In this document: positions 1-5,281 of the stretch, piece by piece
How the letters are laid out: each line of letters begins with the position of its first letter
How positions within the stretch are numbered: position 1 is the stretch's first letter
NCBI GenBank assembly: GCA_037384065.1
Contig: JARROJ010000107.1
Coordinates: forward strand, 1 to 5,281
Source of the DNA: JABDPF01 sp037384065
GTDB lineage: Bacteria; Pseudomonadota; Gammaproteobacteria; Xanthomonadales; SZUA-36
Direction of reading: 5' to 3'
Length of the DNA: 5,281 bases
Position numbers and translations under genes: made by a program
The notes under the pieces: model-generated
Seen by the model: the letters and a program-made list of their open reading frames with translations, nothing else
What the model was told of the DNA's origin: nothing
Database searches by the model: none

Positions 1-468
1 GACGGCGCCGAGAATGTGGACGATCTGGCGCTCCGACCAGTGCCGCCGCATGCGCGCCATCAGGTCGTCGTCTACCGCATTGGGCACGGAGCCGGCCGCC
101 TGGGCGAAGTCCAGCGCGGTGCGCTCCGCCTCGCTGTACAGCGGGCTGCTGCGATAGTCCCACAGGGCTTCGAGTTTCTCGCGACTGACGCCGTGGATTT
201 CCGCGGCGACCAGCGAGTGCGCCTCGCAGTACTGGCAGCCGGCGGCCCGGCTGGCGAAATGCGCGATCAGGCGCATGAAGCCGAGATCGACCCCGCCTTC
301 GGAGGTCATCACGGCTTCGGTCAGTTCGCCGAAGGCCCGCACCATCGCCGGGCTGCGCTGCATGGTCAGCAGGCTGTTGGGCACGAAGCCCAGGATGCGC
401 TCGAAGATGGCGAAATCGTCGGCGAGCTCGGGGCTGGCCTCGCGCGGCAGCGGCTCGAGCAGGGGCAT
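1..468 (-). CDS. AhpD-like / carboxymuconolactone decarboxylase family protein (partial, 3' end outside window)
   Basis: The reverse strand reads 156 codons from ATG at 468 to the window edge with no stop, so the C-terminus is missing. The protein carries the AhpD-type motif C78-Q-Y-C81-E-A-H84 within an alpha-helical context (LIAHFASRAAGCQYCEAHS). In this superfamily a CxxC pair with a nearby Glu and His is the redox and proton-relay centre of alkylhydroperoxidase-like proteins; decarboxylase members usually lack the CxxC. A later stretch, HWSERQIVHILGAV (143-156), resembles the conserved second half of the domain. The start is firm: the frame has a stop at 522-520 and no ATG, GTG or TTG before 468. 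No clear Shine-Dalgarno is visible. It begins 19 bases after the aminotransferase stop, so the two are probably co-transcribed and perhaps translationally coupled. A peroxidase-related or thiol-redox role is a family-level inference; the substrate is unknown. Confidence 0.85.
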   Translation of the reverse strand, partial: MPLLEPLPREASPELADDFAIFERILGFVPNSLLTMQRSPAMVRAFGELTEAVMTSEGGVDLGFMRLIAHFASRAAGCQYCEAHSLVAAEIHGVSREKLEALWDYRSSPLYSEAERTALDFAQAAGSVPNAVDDDLMARMRRHWSERQIVHILGAV

Positions 469-487
469 CGCGTCGTTGACCGCGGCG

Positions 488-1996
488 TCAGGCCGCGGCG
501 GCTTCGCTGGCGGTCGCCTTCACCGGGCCGCGCAGAATCGCTTCGCGGGTGGCCTCGACCAGCAGGTCGACCTCGGCGCTGGTAATCGCGAAGTGCGGCG
601 TGTACCGCAGGGAATTCTCACCGCCATGAATGACGCTGACCCCGTGAATGCGCATGAACTCCTCGAGTGAGCCGGCGCCGTAGGCCTTGTAGCGACTGCC
701 GTCGAGCCCGACGCTGAACAGCAGGCCGGTGCCCTGGACGCCGGTGATGCGGTCGCCGAGTTCCTCGCCCAGCGCCTGCAGCTTGGCCACCGCTTCGGCG
801 CCGCGCTCGCGGATGTTGACCCGCAGTTCCGGCGTCAGGGCATCGAGCACCGCGCAGGCCACGTCCAGCGCGCGCGGGTTGGTGGTCATCGTGTTGCCGT
901 AGACGCCGGTGCGGTACAGATTGGCGGCGCGCTCGTTCAGCGCCAGCACGGAAAGCGGGTACTGGCCCGCGTTCAGCGCCTTTGAGTAGGTCTCCATGTC
1001 AGGCGCTTCCTGGTCCTCGAAACCCGGATAGTCGACGATCGACAGAACCCCCTGGGCCCGCAAGCCGGCCTGGATCGAGTCGATCAGCAGAAGCGAACCG
1101 TGCTCCAGCGTCAGGCGGCGCGCCTCGGCGTAGAACTCGGGCGTCAGCGCCATGCCGGGATTGCCTTCGCCCATGACGGGCTCCATGAACAGCGCCTCGA
1201 TGAACAGGCCGTTGGTCCCGGCCCAGTCGAACACCTGGCGCAGTTGCTCGACGTCGTTGGGCTCGACCGTGATCAGGTTGTCGTGATCCCGGAACGAGGC
1301 GAGGTACTTGCTGTAGTTCTTGCGCGTCGAGTCGGAGAACTGCGCCGGCCGCTGGGTCCGGCCGTGGAAACTGCCCCGGAGGCTGAGGATGCGGGTCTGT
1401 TTGTGCGCGTAGCGCCCGCCCGGATCCGTCATGATTTTCGCATTGACATCCGACAGCCGCGCGGCGACGGTGACCGACTCGGAGCCGCTGTTGACGCAGA
1501 TGAAGCGGTCGAACGGGCAGCCGCCGCGGGTGTGGCCGATCTCTCGGCGCAGGCGCTCCATCAGGCGTTTCTGGCTGATGTTCGGCGTCATGATGTTGGC
1601 CATGACGTGCCTGCGGTTCATTGCCGCCAGCACGTCCGGCGGGGCGTGTCCGGCGCCGATCATGCCGTAGCCGCCGACGTCATAGAGCACGGCGCCCTTG
1701 AGCGTGACCAGCCAGGGGCCCGCGGCCGCGAGGCTGACGTACGGGTTGACCGCGTCGGCCGCGTAGAAATTGACGTAGCCTTCCTGGATCTTCGCGGCCT
1801 GGCCGACTTCGTCCAGCGCCAGCAGTTCGGGTTCTTCGTGCAGCAGTTGGGTGAACGCTTCGTGCGCATCGATGACGGCTTGCTCCAGGCGCGGATCCTG
1901 GCTGGAAAACGTCGTGATCTGCTCATCGGTCAGCCCCCGGGTGCGGGCTGCGCCGCCATGGCTGCGCATTTCATTCAAGCGTTCGAAGATGGTCAT
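488..1996 (-). CDS. Class III (fold type I) PLP-dependent aminotransferase, substrate unknown
   Basis: The 502-residue protein has the landmarks of the class III aminotransferases (the GabT/ArgD/BioA superfamily) in the right order. These are NSGSES at 169-174 (phosphate-binding loop), SFHGRT at 209-214, EPVMGEG at 272-278, D306 in LLLIDSIQAG (the Asp expected to pair with the PLP pyridine nitrogen), K339 in DMETYSKAL (the expected Schiff-base lysine), NTMTTNP at 368-374, and a C-terminal LRYTPHF with R464 (usual carboxylate-binding Arg region). All catalytic positions I can judge are present, so it should be active. Two things are unusual: the DEVQ-type motif reads DSIQ, and about 50-60 extra residues precede the first PLP motif compared with typical ArgD or GabT, giving a length nearer to eukaryotic GABA transaminase. 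The ATG at 1996 is chosen because GAGG (2006-2003) lies six bases upstream. It likely shares a transcript with the AhpD-like gene downstream. An omega-amino-acid substrate is plausible but unproven. Confidence 0.9.
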   Translation of the reverse strand: MTIFERLNEMRSHGGAARTRGLTDEQITTFSSQDPRLEQAVIDAHEAFTQLLHEEPELLALDEVGQAAKIQEGYVNFYAADAVNPYVSLAAAGPWLVTLKGAVLYDVGGYGMIGAGHAPPDVLAAMNRRHVMANIMTPNISQKRLMERLRREIGHTRGGCPFDRFICVNSGSESVTVAARLSDVNAKIMTDPGGRYAHKQTRILSLRGSFHGRTQRPAQFSDSTRKNYSKYLASFRDHDNLITVEPNDVEQLRQVFDWAGTNGLFIEALFMEPVMGEGNPGMALTPEFYAEARRLTLEHGSLLLIDSIQAGLRAQGVLSIVDYPGFEDQEAPDMETYSKALNAGQYPLSVLALNERAANLYRTGVYGNTMTTNPRALDVACAVLDALTPELRVNIRERGAEAVAKLQALGEELGDRITGVQGTGLLFSVGLDGSRYKAYGAGSLEEFMRIHGVSVIHGGENSLRYTPHFAITSAEVDLLVEATREAILRGPVKATASEAAAA

Positions 1997-2000
1997 CGTT

Positions 2001-2007
2001 CACCTCT
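2001..2007 (-). promoter_or_regulatory. Ribosome binding site of the aminotransferase gene
   Basis: The reverse strand reads AGAGGTG followed by AACG and then ATG at 1996. The GAGG core is separated from the ATG by six bases, a normal spacing, and this fixes the start. It contrasts with queG and nnr, which lack any such sequence. Confidence 0.7.
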
Positions 2008-2064
2008 GCATGGTTCAAGTAACGGCCCCGCGATCCCCTTGTCGGCCGCCGTGGAATCCGCGCC

Positions 2065-2094
2065 AGAATAGCATATCCGGCCCCTTCGGTTGAA
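2065..2094 (-). promoter_or_regulatory. Candidate promoter for the aminotransferase / AhpD-like unit
   Basis: In the 105-base gap between the queG stop and the aminotransferase start, the reverse strand has TTCAAC (2094-2089; three of six matches to TTGACA) and TATTCT (2070-2065; four of six matches to TATAAT) separated by 18 bases. This would start transcription near 2058 and give a leader of about 62 bases. It lies in the only AT-richer patch of the gap. The match is modest, and read-through from queG is equally possible because no convincing terminator separates the genes. Confidence 0.35.
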
Positions 2095-2101
2095 CCCGGA
2101 T

Positions 2102-3223
2102 TCAGTCTCGCGCGAGGCGTTCCAGCGCCCACGCGACATGCTCGCCCACCAGTTCTCCCGAACCCGTGCGGCGCGCCTCCAGCGCCCGGACGACCGACGC
2201 CCGTTCGTCGCCTTCGAGCGCCGTGCAATTGCCCAGCGCGACGGCGATGTTGCGCAGCCAGCCGGCGTAGCCGGTGCGCCGGATCGCGCTGCCCTCGGTA
2301 CGTTTCAGAAATTCCTGCTCGGTCCAGCCGAACAGCGTGACCAGCGTGGCCGCGTCGAGCCCGTGCCGCGGCAGGAAGTCGTCCTCGCTGCACGGTCGGG
2401 CGAAGCGGTTCCACGGGCAGACCAGCTGACAGTCGTCGCAGCCGTAGATCCGGTTGCCCATCAGCGGCCGCAGCTCGTGCGGGATGGGGCCTTTCAGCTC
2501 GATCGTCAGGTAGGAAATGCAGCGGCGCGCGTCGACCTGGTAGGGGCCGACGATGGCGCCGGTCGGGCAGGCGTCGATGCAGCGCGTGCAGTCGCCGCAG
2601 TGGTTGTCCGCCGGCTGGTCCACGGGCAGGGGCAGGTCCGTGTAGATCTCGCCGAGGAAAAACCAGCTGCCGGCGCGACGGTCGAGCAGGTTGCTGTGCT
2701 TGCCGATCCAGCCCAGTCCGGACTTTTCGGCCAGCGCCTTCTCCAGCACCGGGGCGGAATCGACGAACACGCGGTAGCCGAACGGCCCGATCGCGTCCTC
2801 GATCCGGCCGGCCAGCTTGCGCAGCCGCGCCCGCAGAACCTTGTGGTAGTCGCGCCCCAGCGCATACCGCGACACCAGGGCCAGGGCCGGCTCATCGAGC
2901 AGTTCCGCGGTCGGCCGGGCGGCGTCGGTCGCGTAGTCCATCCGCGCGGTGATGACCCGCACGGTTCCGGGCACCAGGTCGGCCGGACGGCTGCGGCGGG
3001 TACCGTGCCGCGCCATGTAGCCCATCTCGCCGTGGAAGCCGCGCTCGAGCCAGCGCAGCAGGCGCGCTTCGTGGTCGCCGAGGTCCGTGTCGCAGATACC
3101 GAGTTTCTGGAAACCGAGATCCGCGCCCCAGGCCTTGATTCGAGCGGCGAGGCGCGCGAGTTCCCGCGCGTCGGGACGCACGGAATCATCGCTTGATTTC
3201 GGTCGTGTACCGGTGTTTTCCAT
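2102..3223 (-). CDS. queG: Epoxyqueuosine reductase QueG
   Basis: QueG is a cytoplasmic cobalamin- and [4Fe-4S]-dependent enzyme that reduces epoxyqueuosine to queuosine at tRNA position 34, the last step of queuosine synthesis. The 373-residue protein matches the E. coli family member along its whole length: HGEMGYMARHGTRR (64-77), SRYALGRDYHK (118-128), FVDSAPVLEKALAEKSGLGW (153-172), and LTEGSAIRR-like KRTEGSAIRRTGY (307-319). Two ferredoxin-type cysteine sets are intact: C209, C212, C215, C219 (CGDCTRCIDACP) and C262, C265, C269 (GCDDCQLVCP), with conserved C235 between them. D155 in VDSAP is the family aspartate proposed as proton donor. I place the start at ATG 3223; the same frame is open to 3316, but that would overlap nnr by 75 bases and add residues unlike the family. 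An in-frame ATG at 3238 is the main alternative. No Shine-Dalgarno precedes either. It is divergent from nnr, as in E. coli. Confidence 0.97.
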   Translation of the reverse strand: MENTGTRPKSSDDSVRPDARELARLAARIKAWGADLGFQKLGICDTDLGDHEARLLRWLERGFHGEMGYMARHGTRRSRPADLVPGTVRVITARMDYATDAARPTAELLDEPALALVSRYALGRDYHKVLRARLRKLAGRIEDAIGPFGYRVFVDSAPVLEKALAEKSGLGWIGKHSNLLDRRAGSWFFLGEIYTDLPLPVDQPADNHCGDCTRCIDACPTGAIVGPYQVDARRCISYLTIELKGPIPHELRPLMGNRIYGCDDCQLVCPWNRFARPCSEDDFLPRHGLDAATLVTLFGWTEQEFLKRTEGSAIRRTGYAGWLRNIAVALGNCTALEGDERASVVRALEARRTGSGELVGEHVAWALERLARD

Positions 3224-3229
3224 CGCCGC

Positions 3230-3236
3230 TATAATC
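3230..3236. promoter_or_regulatory. Candidate shared, symmetric -10 element for nnr (+) and queG (-)
   Basis: The plus strand has a perfect TATAAT at 3230-3235. With standard spacing its +1 falls on 3242, the A of the nnr ATG. The minus strand reads GATTAT from 3236 to 3231 (four of six matches, including the key A at -11 and T at -7), with +1 at 3224, one base before the queG ATG. The two predicted start points are 18 bases apart, the geometry known for bacterial bidirectional promoters that share a -10 region. No good -35 hexamer is visible on either side. The nnr direction is the stronger prediction. Confidence 0.55.
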
Positions 3237-3241
3237 ATCCC

Positions 3242-4741
3242 ATGATGGAACAGGCACACCGATTGTATACCGCCGAGCAGGTGCGGCGGCTCGACCGTTG
3301 CGCGATCGACGGGCACGGCATTCCGGGTATTGACCTGATGGAACGGGCCGGTCGCTGCGTTTTCGAAGCGGCGCGGCAGGCGTTTCCCGAAATGCGCCGC
3401 ATCCTGGTGCTGTGCGGGGGCGGCAACAACGGGGGGGACGGTTACATCGTGGCGCGGCTGGCGCTGGAGGAGGGCCTCGAGGCCGACCTCTGTCCGCTGA
3501 CGGAGCCCGCCGAGCTCGGCGGCGATGCCCTGACGGCCGCCCGGCGGTGGGCGGCGGCCGGCGGGGCGCCCGTTGCCTGGCCGGTGGCGGATCCGGGCGC
3601 GTACGACGTGATCTTCGACGCCTTGCTCGGCACCGGCCTCGACCGCGAACCGGCCGGTCTCTACGCCGAAGCGATCGATGCCGTCAACACCACCGAAAGC
3701 TACACGGTCGCGGTCGATATTCCGTCCGGGTTGAATGCGGATACCGGGGTCGTCCTGGGCCGCGCCGTGGTCGCGGACCTGACCGTCACTTTCATCGGCA
3801 GCAAGCGCGGACTGTTCACCGCCGATGGCCCCGACTATACCGGCGACGTCTGGTTCGACGAACTGGAGACCCCTGATTCGGTGCGGGATTCAGAGGTCGA
3901 TTCCGGAATTCTCATTCAGGAAGAAGCCATCCTCGATTACCTGCCGCCGCGACTCCTCAATTCGCACAAGGGCAGCTATGGCTGGATGCTGGTCACCGGC
4001 AGTGAGGCGGGCATGAGCGGCGCCGTCCGGCTGTGCGGCGAGGCGGGCCTGCGCAGCGGCGCCGGCAAGGTCACCATCGCGACCCGTCCGGACCATGCGG
4101 CCCTGGTCAATCTCGGTTGCCCGGAGCTGATGGTGCGCGGCGCCGAGCGCGCGGCGCAGGTGGCCGAACTGTTCGAATCCGTCGATGTCGTCGTCACCGG
4201 CACCGGCCTCGGGCAGACGAACTGGTCCGAGGACATGCTGCGCGCGAGCCTGGACGCACCGGCGCCGATCGTCGTCGACGCGGACGGTCTGAACCTGCTG
4301 GCCCGGCACTATCCGGAGCTGAAGAGTCCGCCGCATGGCCGCTGGATACTGACGCCGCATCCCGCCGAGGCCGGTCGGCTGCTCGGCTGCTCGGCCCGGG
4401 ACGTCCAGGCCGACCGTGTGTCGGCGGCCCTGGAGATCGCCCGCCGCTACCAGGCGGTCTGCGTGCTCAAGGGCTGCGGCACCGTGATCGCCGACCGCGA
4501 CGGCGCCTACGCGATCTGCCCGCTGGGCAACCCCGGCATGGCGACCGCCGGTTCCGGCGACGTGCTGTCCGGCGTCATCGGCGCGATGCTGGCCCAGGGC
4601 CTGGAACCCTGGGAGGCCGCGCTGACCGGCGTGGTGGCGCACGCCAGCGCCGGCGACCTGGCGGCGGAGCGCATCGGCCAGCGCGGACTCATCGCGACCG
4701 ACATCACGGCGTTCCTGCCGTCGGTCCTGAACCCGGTCTGA
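3242..4741 (+). CDS. nnr: Bifunctional NAD(P)H-hydrate repair enzyme (epimerase + ADP-dependent dehydratase)
   Basis: Nnr (YjeF) repairs hydrated NADH and NADPH: its N-terminal domain interconverts R and S epimers, and its C-terminal ribokinase-like domain dehydrates S-NAD(P)HX back to NAD(P)H using ADP or ATP. The 499 residues show both domains. Epimerase (about 8-215): CGGGNNGGDGYIVAR (58-72), DALLGTGL (126-133), AVDIPSGLNADTG (157-169) with D159, and VTFIGSKRGLF (182-192). Dehydratase (about 230-496): HKGSYGWMLVTGSEAGMSG (242-260), LRSGAGKVTIAT (270-281), VVDADGLNLLA (344-354), LTPHPAEAGRLLG (370-382), VLKGCGT (408-414), and NPGMATAGSGDVLSG (430-444) with D440, the expected catalytic-region Asp. 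Length is that of an ordinary fused bacterial Nnr. The start is one of two tandem ATGs (3242 or 3245); no Shine-Dalgarno precedes them, and TATAAT ends seven bases before the first A, so the mRNA may be leaderless. tsaE follows closely and is probably co-transcribed. Confidence 0.97.
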   Translation: MMEQAHRLYTAEQVRRLDRCAIDGHGIPGIDLMERAGRCVFEAARQAFPEMRRILVLCGGGNNGGDGYIVARLALEEGLEADLCPLTEPAELGGDALTAARRWAAAGGAPVAWPVADPGAYDVIFDALLGTGLDREPAGLYAEAIDAVNTTESYTVAVDIPSGLNADTGVVLGRAVVADLTVTFIGSKRGLFTADGPDYTGDVWFDELETPDSVRDSEVDSGILIQEEAILDYLPPRLLNSHKGSYGWMLVTGSEAGMSGAVRLCGEAGLRSGAGKVTIATRPDHAALVNLGCPELMVRGAERAAQVAELFESVDVVVTGTGLGQTNWSEDMLRASLDAPAPIVVDADGLNLLARHYPELKSPPHGRWILTPHPAEAGRLLGCSARDVQADRVSAALEIARRYQAVCVLKGCGTVIADRDGAYAICPLGNPGMATAGSGDVLSGVIGAMLAQGLEPWEAALTGVVAHASAGDLAAERIGQRGLIATDITAFLPSVLNPV

Positions 4742-4745
4742 CGGC

Positions 4746-4749
4746 GGAG
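4746..4749 (+). promoter_or_regulatory. Ribosome binding site of tsaE
   Basis: GGAG lies just after the nnr stop. It is four bases from GTG at 4754 and ten bases from ATG at 4760, so it does not decide between the two possible tsaE starts. Its position within the short nnr-tsaE spacer supports one transcript. Confidence 0.5.
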
Positions 4750-4753
4750 CACA

Positions 4754-5230
4754 GTGCGGATGGAGCAGGGCGGATCGACATGGACCCGCGACGTTCCCGA
4801 CGAGGCTGCAGCGGCCGCGGTTGCCGCGCGCTTCGCCGCGCACATCGAGCCGCCGTGCGTGATCTGGCTGCAGGGCGACCTGGGGGCGGGCAAAACGCTG
4901 TTCGCCCGGGCCTTCATCCACGCCCTCGGTTATGACGGCTACGTCAAGAGCCCGAGTTACGGCCTGCTGGAAACGTACCGTGCAGGCGGCATCCAGGTGC
5001 TGCATCTCGACCTGTACCGCATCGAGGATCCCGAGGAACTCGAATTCCTGGCGATCCGCGACCTGTTCGATGACGCCACGGTGCTGCTCGTGGAATGGCC
5101 GGACCGCGGCGGCAGCCTGCTGCCCGCCGCCGACCTGGTGCTGCAGTTTTTCGAACAGGACGAGACGCGGCGCATCCGTTGCGAGGCGGTGTCTTCCACC
5201 GGCGCCGCGCTGGCCGCGCGAACGGCGTAA
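4754..5230 (+). CDS. tsaE: tRNA threonylcarbamoyladenosine biosynthesis ATPase TsaE
   Basis: TsaE (YjeE) is a small P-loop ATPase that binds the TsaB-TsaD complex and is required for multiple turnover in making t6A at position 37 of ANN-decoding tRNAs. The 158 residues match the usual family size of roughly 150-160. The Walker A motif is GDLGAGKT at 41-48. Further family landmarks are VKSPSYGLLETY (64-75), HLDLYRI (84-90) with D86 as the Walker B-like acid, EDPEELEFLAIRD (91-103), and VEWPDR (113-118) with the conserved E114-W115 pair. In the switch-like segment, the common SPTYTL or SPTFTL reads SPSYGL, so one Thr is Ser and the next is Gly. GTG at 4754 and ATG at 4760 (156 residues) are both possible starts; GTG gives the span listed. 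The gap to nnr is 12 or 18 bases, indicating an nnr-tsaE operon as in E. coli. Confidence 0.96.
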   Translation: MRMEQGGSTWTRDVPDEAAAAAVAARFAAHIEPPCVIWLQGDLGAGKTLFARAFIHALGYDGYVKSPSYGLLETYRAGGIQVLHLDLYRIEDPEELEFLAIRDLFDDATVLLVEWPDRGGSLLPAADLVLQFFEQDETRRIRCEAVSSTGAALAARTA

Positions 5231-5281
5231 CCCCCTGAATCGTTGGGCCCGGCCGCCATGGCCGGCGGCGCGCGCCGCCCG
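5231..5281 (+). other. Sequence after tsaE; no confident gene
   Basis: An ATG at 5258 opens a frame to the window edge (MAGGARRP), and a TTG at 5243 is in the same frame. No Shine-Dalgarno precedes either and only eight codons from the ATG are visible. In related bacteria amiB (cell-wall amidase) commonly follows tsaE, so this may be its upstream region or beginning, but eight Gly/Ala/Arg-rich codons cannot show it. Confidence 0.25.
5264..5279. repeat. Perfect 16-base GC palindrome after tsaE
   Basis: The bases GGCGGCGCGCGCCGCC equal their own reverse complement. Just before it, CCGGCC (5249-5254) and GGCCGG (5260-5265) form another inverted repeat around GCCAT. A transcript could fold here, but no T-run follows before the window ends, and such palindromes arise easily in DNA this rich in G and C. 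Confidence 0.4.

Noticed and set aside
16..585. Plus-strand open frame (189 codons) at the left edge
   Set aside because: The minus strand here encodes the AhpD-like protein with its CxxC motif; the plus frame is its shadow.
1100..2071. Plus-strand open frame (323 codons) opposite the aminotransferase
   Set aside because: It is an antisense shadow of the aminotransferase, with low-complexity composition and no domain features.
2075..2101. Inverted repeat ATCCGG ... CCGGAT after the queG stop as a terminator
   Set aside because: The stem is only six base pairs with a 15-base loop, and no T-run follows on the minus strand, so it does not look like an intrinsic terminator.
2090..3196. Long plus-strand open frame (368 codons) opposite queG
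   Set aside because: Stop codons are rare in all frames of this GC-rich DNA. The translation is Arg/Ala/Val-rich and lacks any recognisable motif, while the opposite strand is unmistakable QueG.
3262..3267. TACAAT on the minus strand inside nnr as the queG promoter -10
   Set aside because: It is a good hexamer (five of six matches) that would start queG near 3255, but no -35 is visible and the resulting 31-base leader has no ribosome binding site. I keep it as the main alternative to the shared -10, not as a feature.
3224..3316. N-terminal extension of queG to an ATG at 3316 (31 extra residues)
   Set aside because: It would overlap nnr by 75 bases, cover the likely promoter, and add residues with no counterpart in QueG; the family match begins well after ATG 3223.
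4033..4935. Second plus-strand frame (300 codons) inside nnr
   Set aside because: It is Arg/Gly-rich and motif-free, and runs in another frame through the nnr dehydratase domain and tsaE.
3890..5005. Minus-strand open frame (371 codons) across nnr and tsaE
   Set aside because: It spans two well-supported genes on the other strand and its intergenic gap, and shows no family motifs.

Overview
The window is GC-rich, tightly packed bacterial chromosome. Its best-recognised block is the divergent arrangement queG (minus strand) against nnr-tsaE (plus strand). The same order (yjeS / yjeF-yjeE) is known from E. coli and other gammaproteobacteria, and all three proteins look E. coli-like along their length. 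I therefore infer a high-GC gammaproteobacterium; I cannot name the genus. No RNA gene, insertion sequence, CRISPR array or phage gene is visible.

Layout. Bases 1-468 (minus) hold the start of an AhpD/carboxymuconolactone-decarboxylase-like gene that runs off the left edge. Bases 488-1996 (minus) hold a class III PLP-dependent aminotransferase of unclear substrate, with a good ribosome binding site and a candidate promoter of its own in the 105-base gap before it. Bases 2102-3223 (minus) hold queG, epoxyqueuosine reductase. Across an 18-base gap lies nnr (3242-4741, plus), the bifunctional NAD(P)H-hydrate repair enzyme, followed after 12-18 bases by tsaE (4754-5230, plus), the ATPase of the t6A tRNA-modification machinery. 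The last 51 bases hold no gene I can defend; by synteny amiB would be expected next.

How the genes fit together. QueG (queuosine) and TsaE (t6A) both serve tRNA anticodon-loop modification, while Nnr repairs damaged nicotinamide cofactors; the grouping is a conserved housekeeping neighbourhood rather than one pathway. The aminotransferase and AhpD-like gene form a second, possibly co-transcribed unit downstream of queG whose function is unknown.

The most interesting signal is the 18-base queG/nnr gap. It contains a perfect TATAAT for nnr placed so that transcription would begin on the A of the nnr ATG. The same base pairs read on the other strand give GATTAT, placed to start transcription one base before the queG ATG. 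Neither gene has a Shine-Dalgarno sequence. This suggests one symmetric -10 element driving two leaderless divergent mRNAs.
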